Source: JBIQJD01 sp044507695
GTDB lineage: Bacteria > Bacteroidota > Ignavibacteria > Ignavibacteriales > Ignavibacteriaceae
Reading direction: 5' to 3'
Assembly (NCBI GenBank): GCA_044507695.1
Contig: JBIQJD010000026.1
Coordinates: 1-27,140 of the forward strand
DNA: 27,140 nucleotides
Under the pieces are notes generated by a model. That model did not search any database, had not been told where the DNA came from, and saw only the letters and a program-made list of their open reading frames with translations. Shown in pieces: positions 27,086 through 27,140 of the stretch. How positions within the stretch are numbered: the first letter of the stretch is position 1; every line of letters begins with the position of its first letter. The position numbers and the translations under genes were made by a program.

Positions 27086-27140
27086 TGAACTGTACCCCGT
27101 AAATTAGACACCAAGATAAGCAACTCTCTGATTATTATTA
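27086..27140. mobile_element. Probable terminal inverted repeat of an IS3-family element, cut by the window edge
   Basis: From 27086 the sequence reads TGAACTGTACCCCGTAAATT followed by AGACA. This resembles the ends of IS150-group IS3 elements (TG..CTG.ACCCC......GACA). The transposase genes would lie beyond the window. The call rests only on this end-like motif. Confidence 0.5.

Overview
The window looks like chromosomal DNA around the replication origin of a Bacteroidota/Chlorobi-group bacterium, most likely an Ignavibacteria-type organism. The reasons are AT-rich coding with few strong Shine-Dalgarno sites, three secreted proteins ending in type A sorting domains of the type IX secretion system (T9SS) with the N(Y/F)PNPFNP signature, a DUF3078 outer-membrane protein, and TAnnTTTG-type -7 promoter elements. 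Taxonomy is inferred from protein flavour only; there is no rRNA gene.

Left accessory block (about 1-8.6 kb, all minus strand). A decayed trypsin-like T9SS protease (78-1363) lies downstream of a decayed beta-propeller lipoprotein (1467-2820). After a 338-base gap with a strong palindromic hairpin come three intact genes read leftward: a serine beta-lactamase-like hydrolase (7505-8614), a seven-haem cytochrome c fused to TPR repeats (5478-7505, start overlapping the previous stop), and a secreted ten-repeat FG-GAP/VCBS protein (3159-5423).

Core block (about 8.8-14.9 kb). A DEAD-box RNA helicase (plus) converges on dnaA (minus). The 438 bases between dnaA and rpmH hold a DnaA box touching the dnaA leader, four near-consensus boxes and an AT-rich stretch: this is oriC. 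Rightward runs the conserved set rpmH-rnpA-yidD-yidC; rpmH is only 48 codons.

Right block (about 14.9-27.1 kb). An 80-base nested inverted repeat follows yidC. Then come a patatin-POTRA-barrel outer-membrane phospholipase (plus), a minus-strand run of DUF3078 protein, glycogen synthase and a small TPR protein, a 1479-residue metzincin-type T9SS metalloprotease, and an intact propeller lipoprotein. A probable IS3-family end starts 24 bases upstream of that lipoprotein.

The clearest structure beyond ordinary annotation is a repeated two-gene module, propeller lipoprotein followed by T9SS protease, intact at the right and broken at the left. The left lipoprotein is frameshifted by loss of one 7-bp unit that is present twice in the intact paralogue. 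Core genes between the two copies are intact, so the lesions look like real decay rather than general sequencing error. Palindromic elements sit at the borders of these secreted-protein genes.
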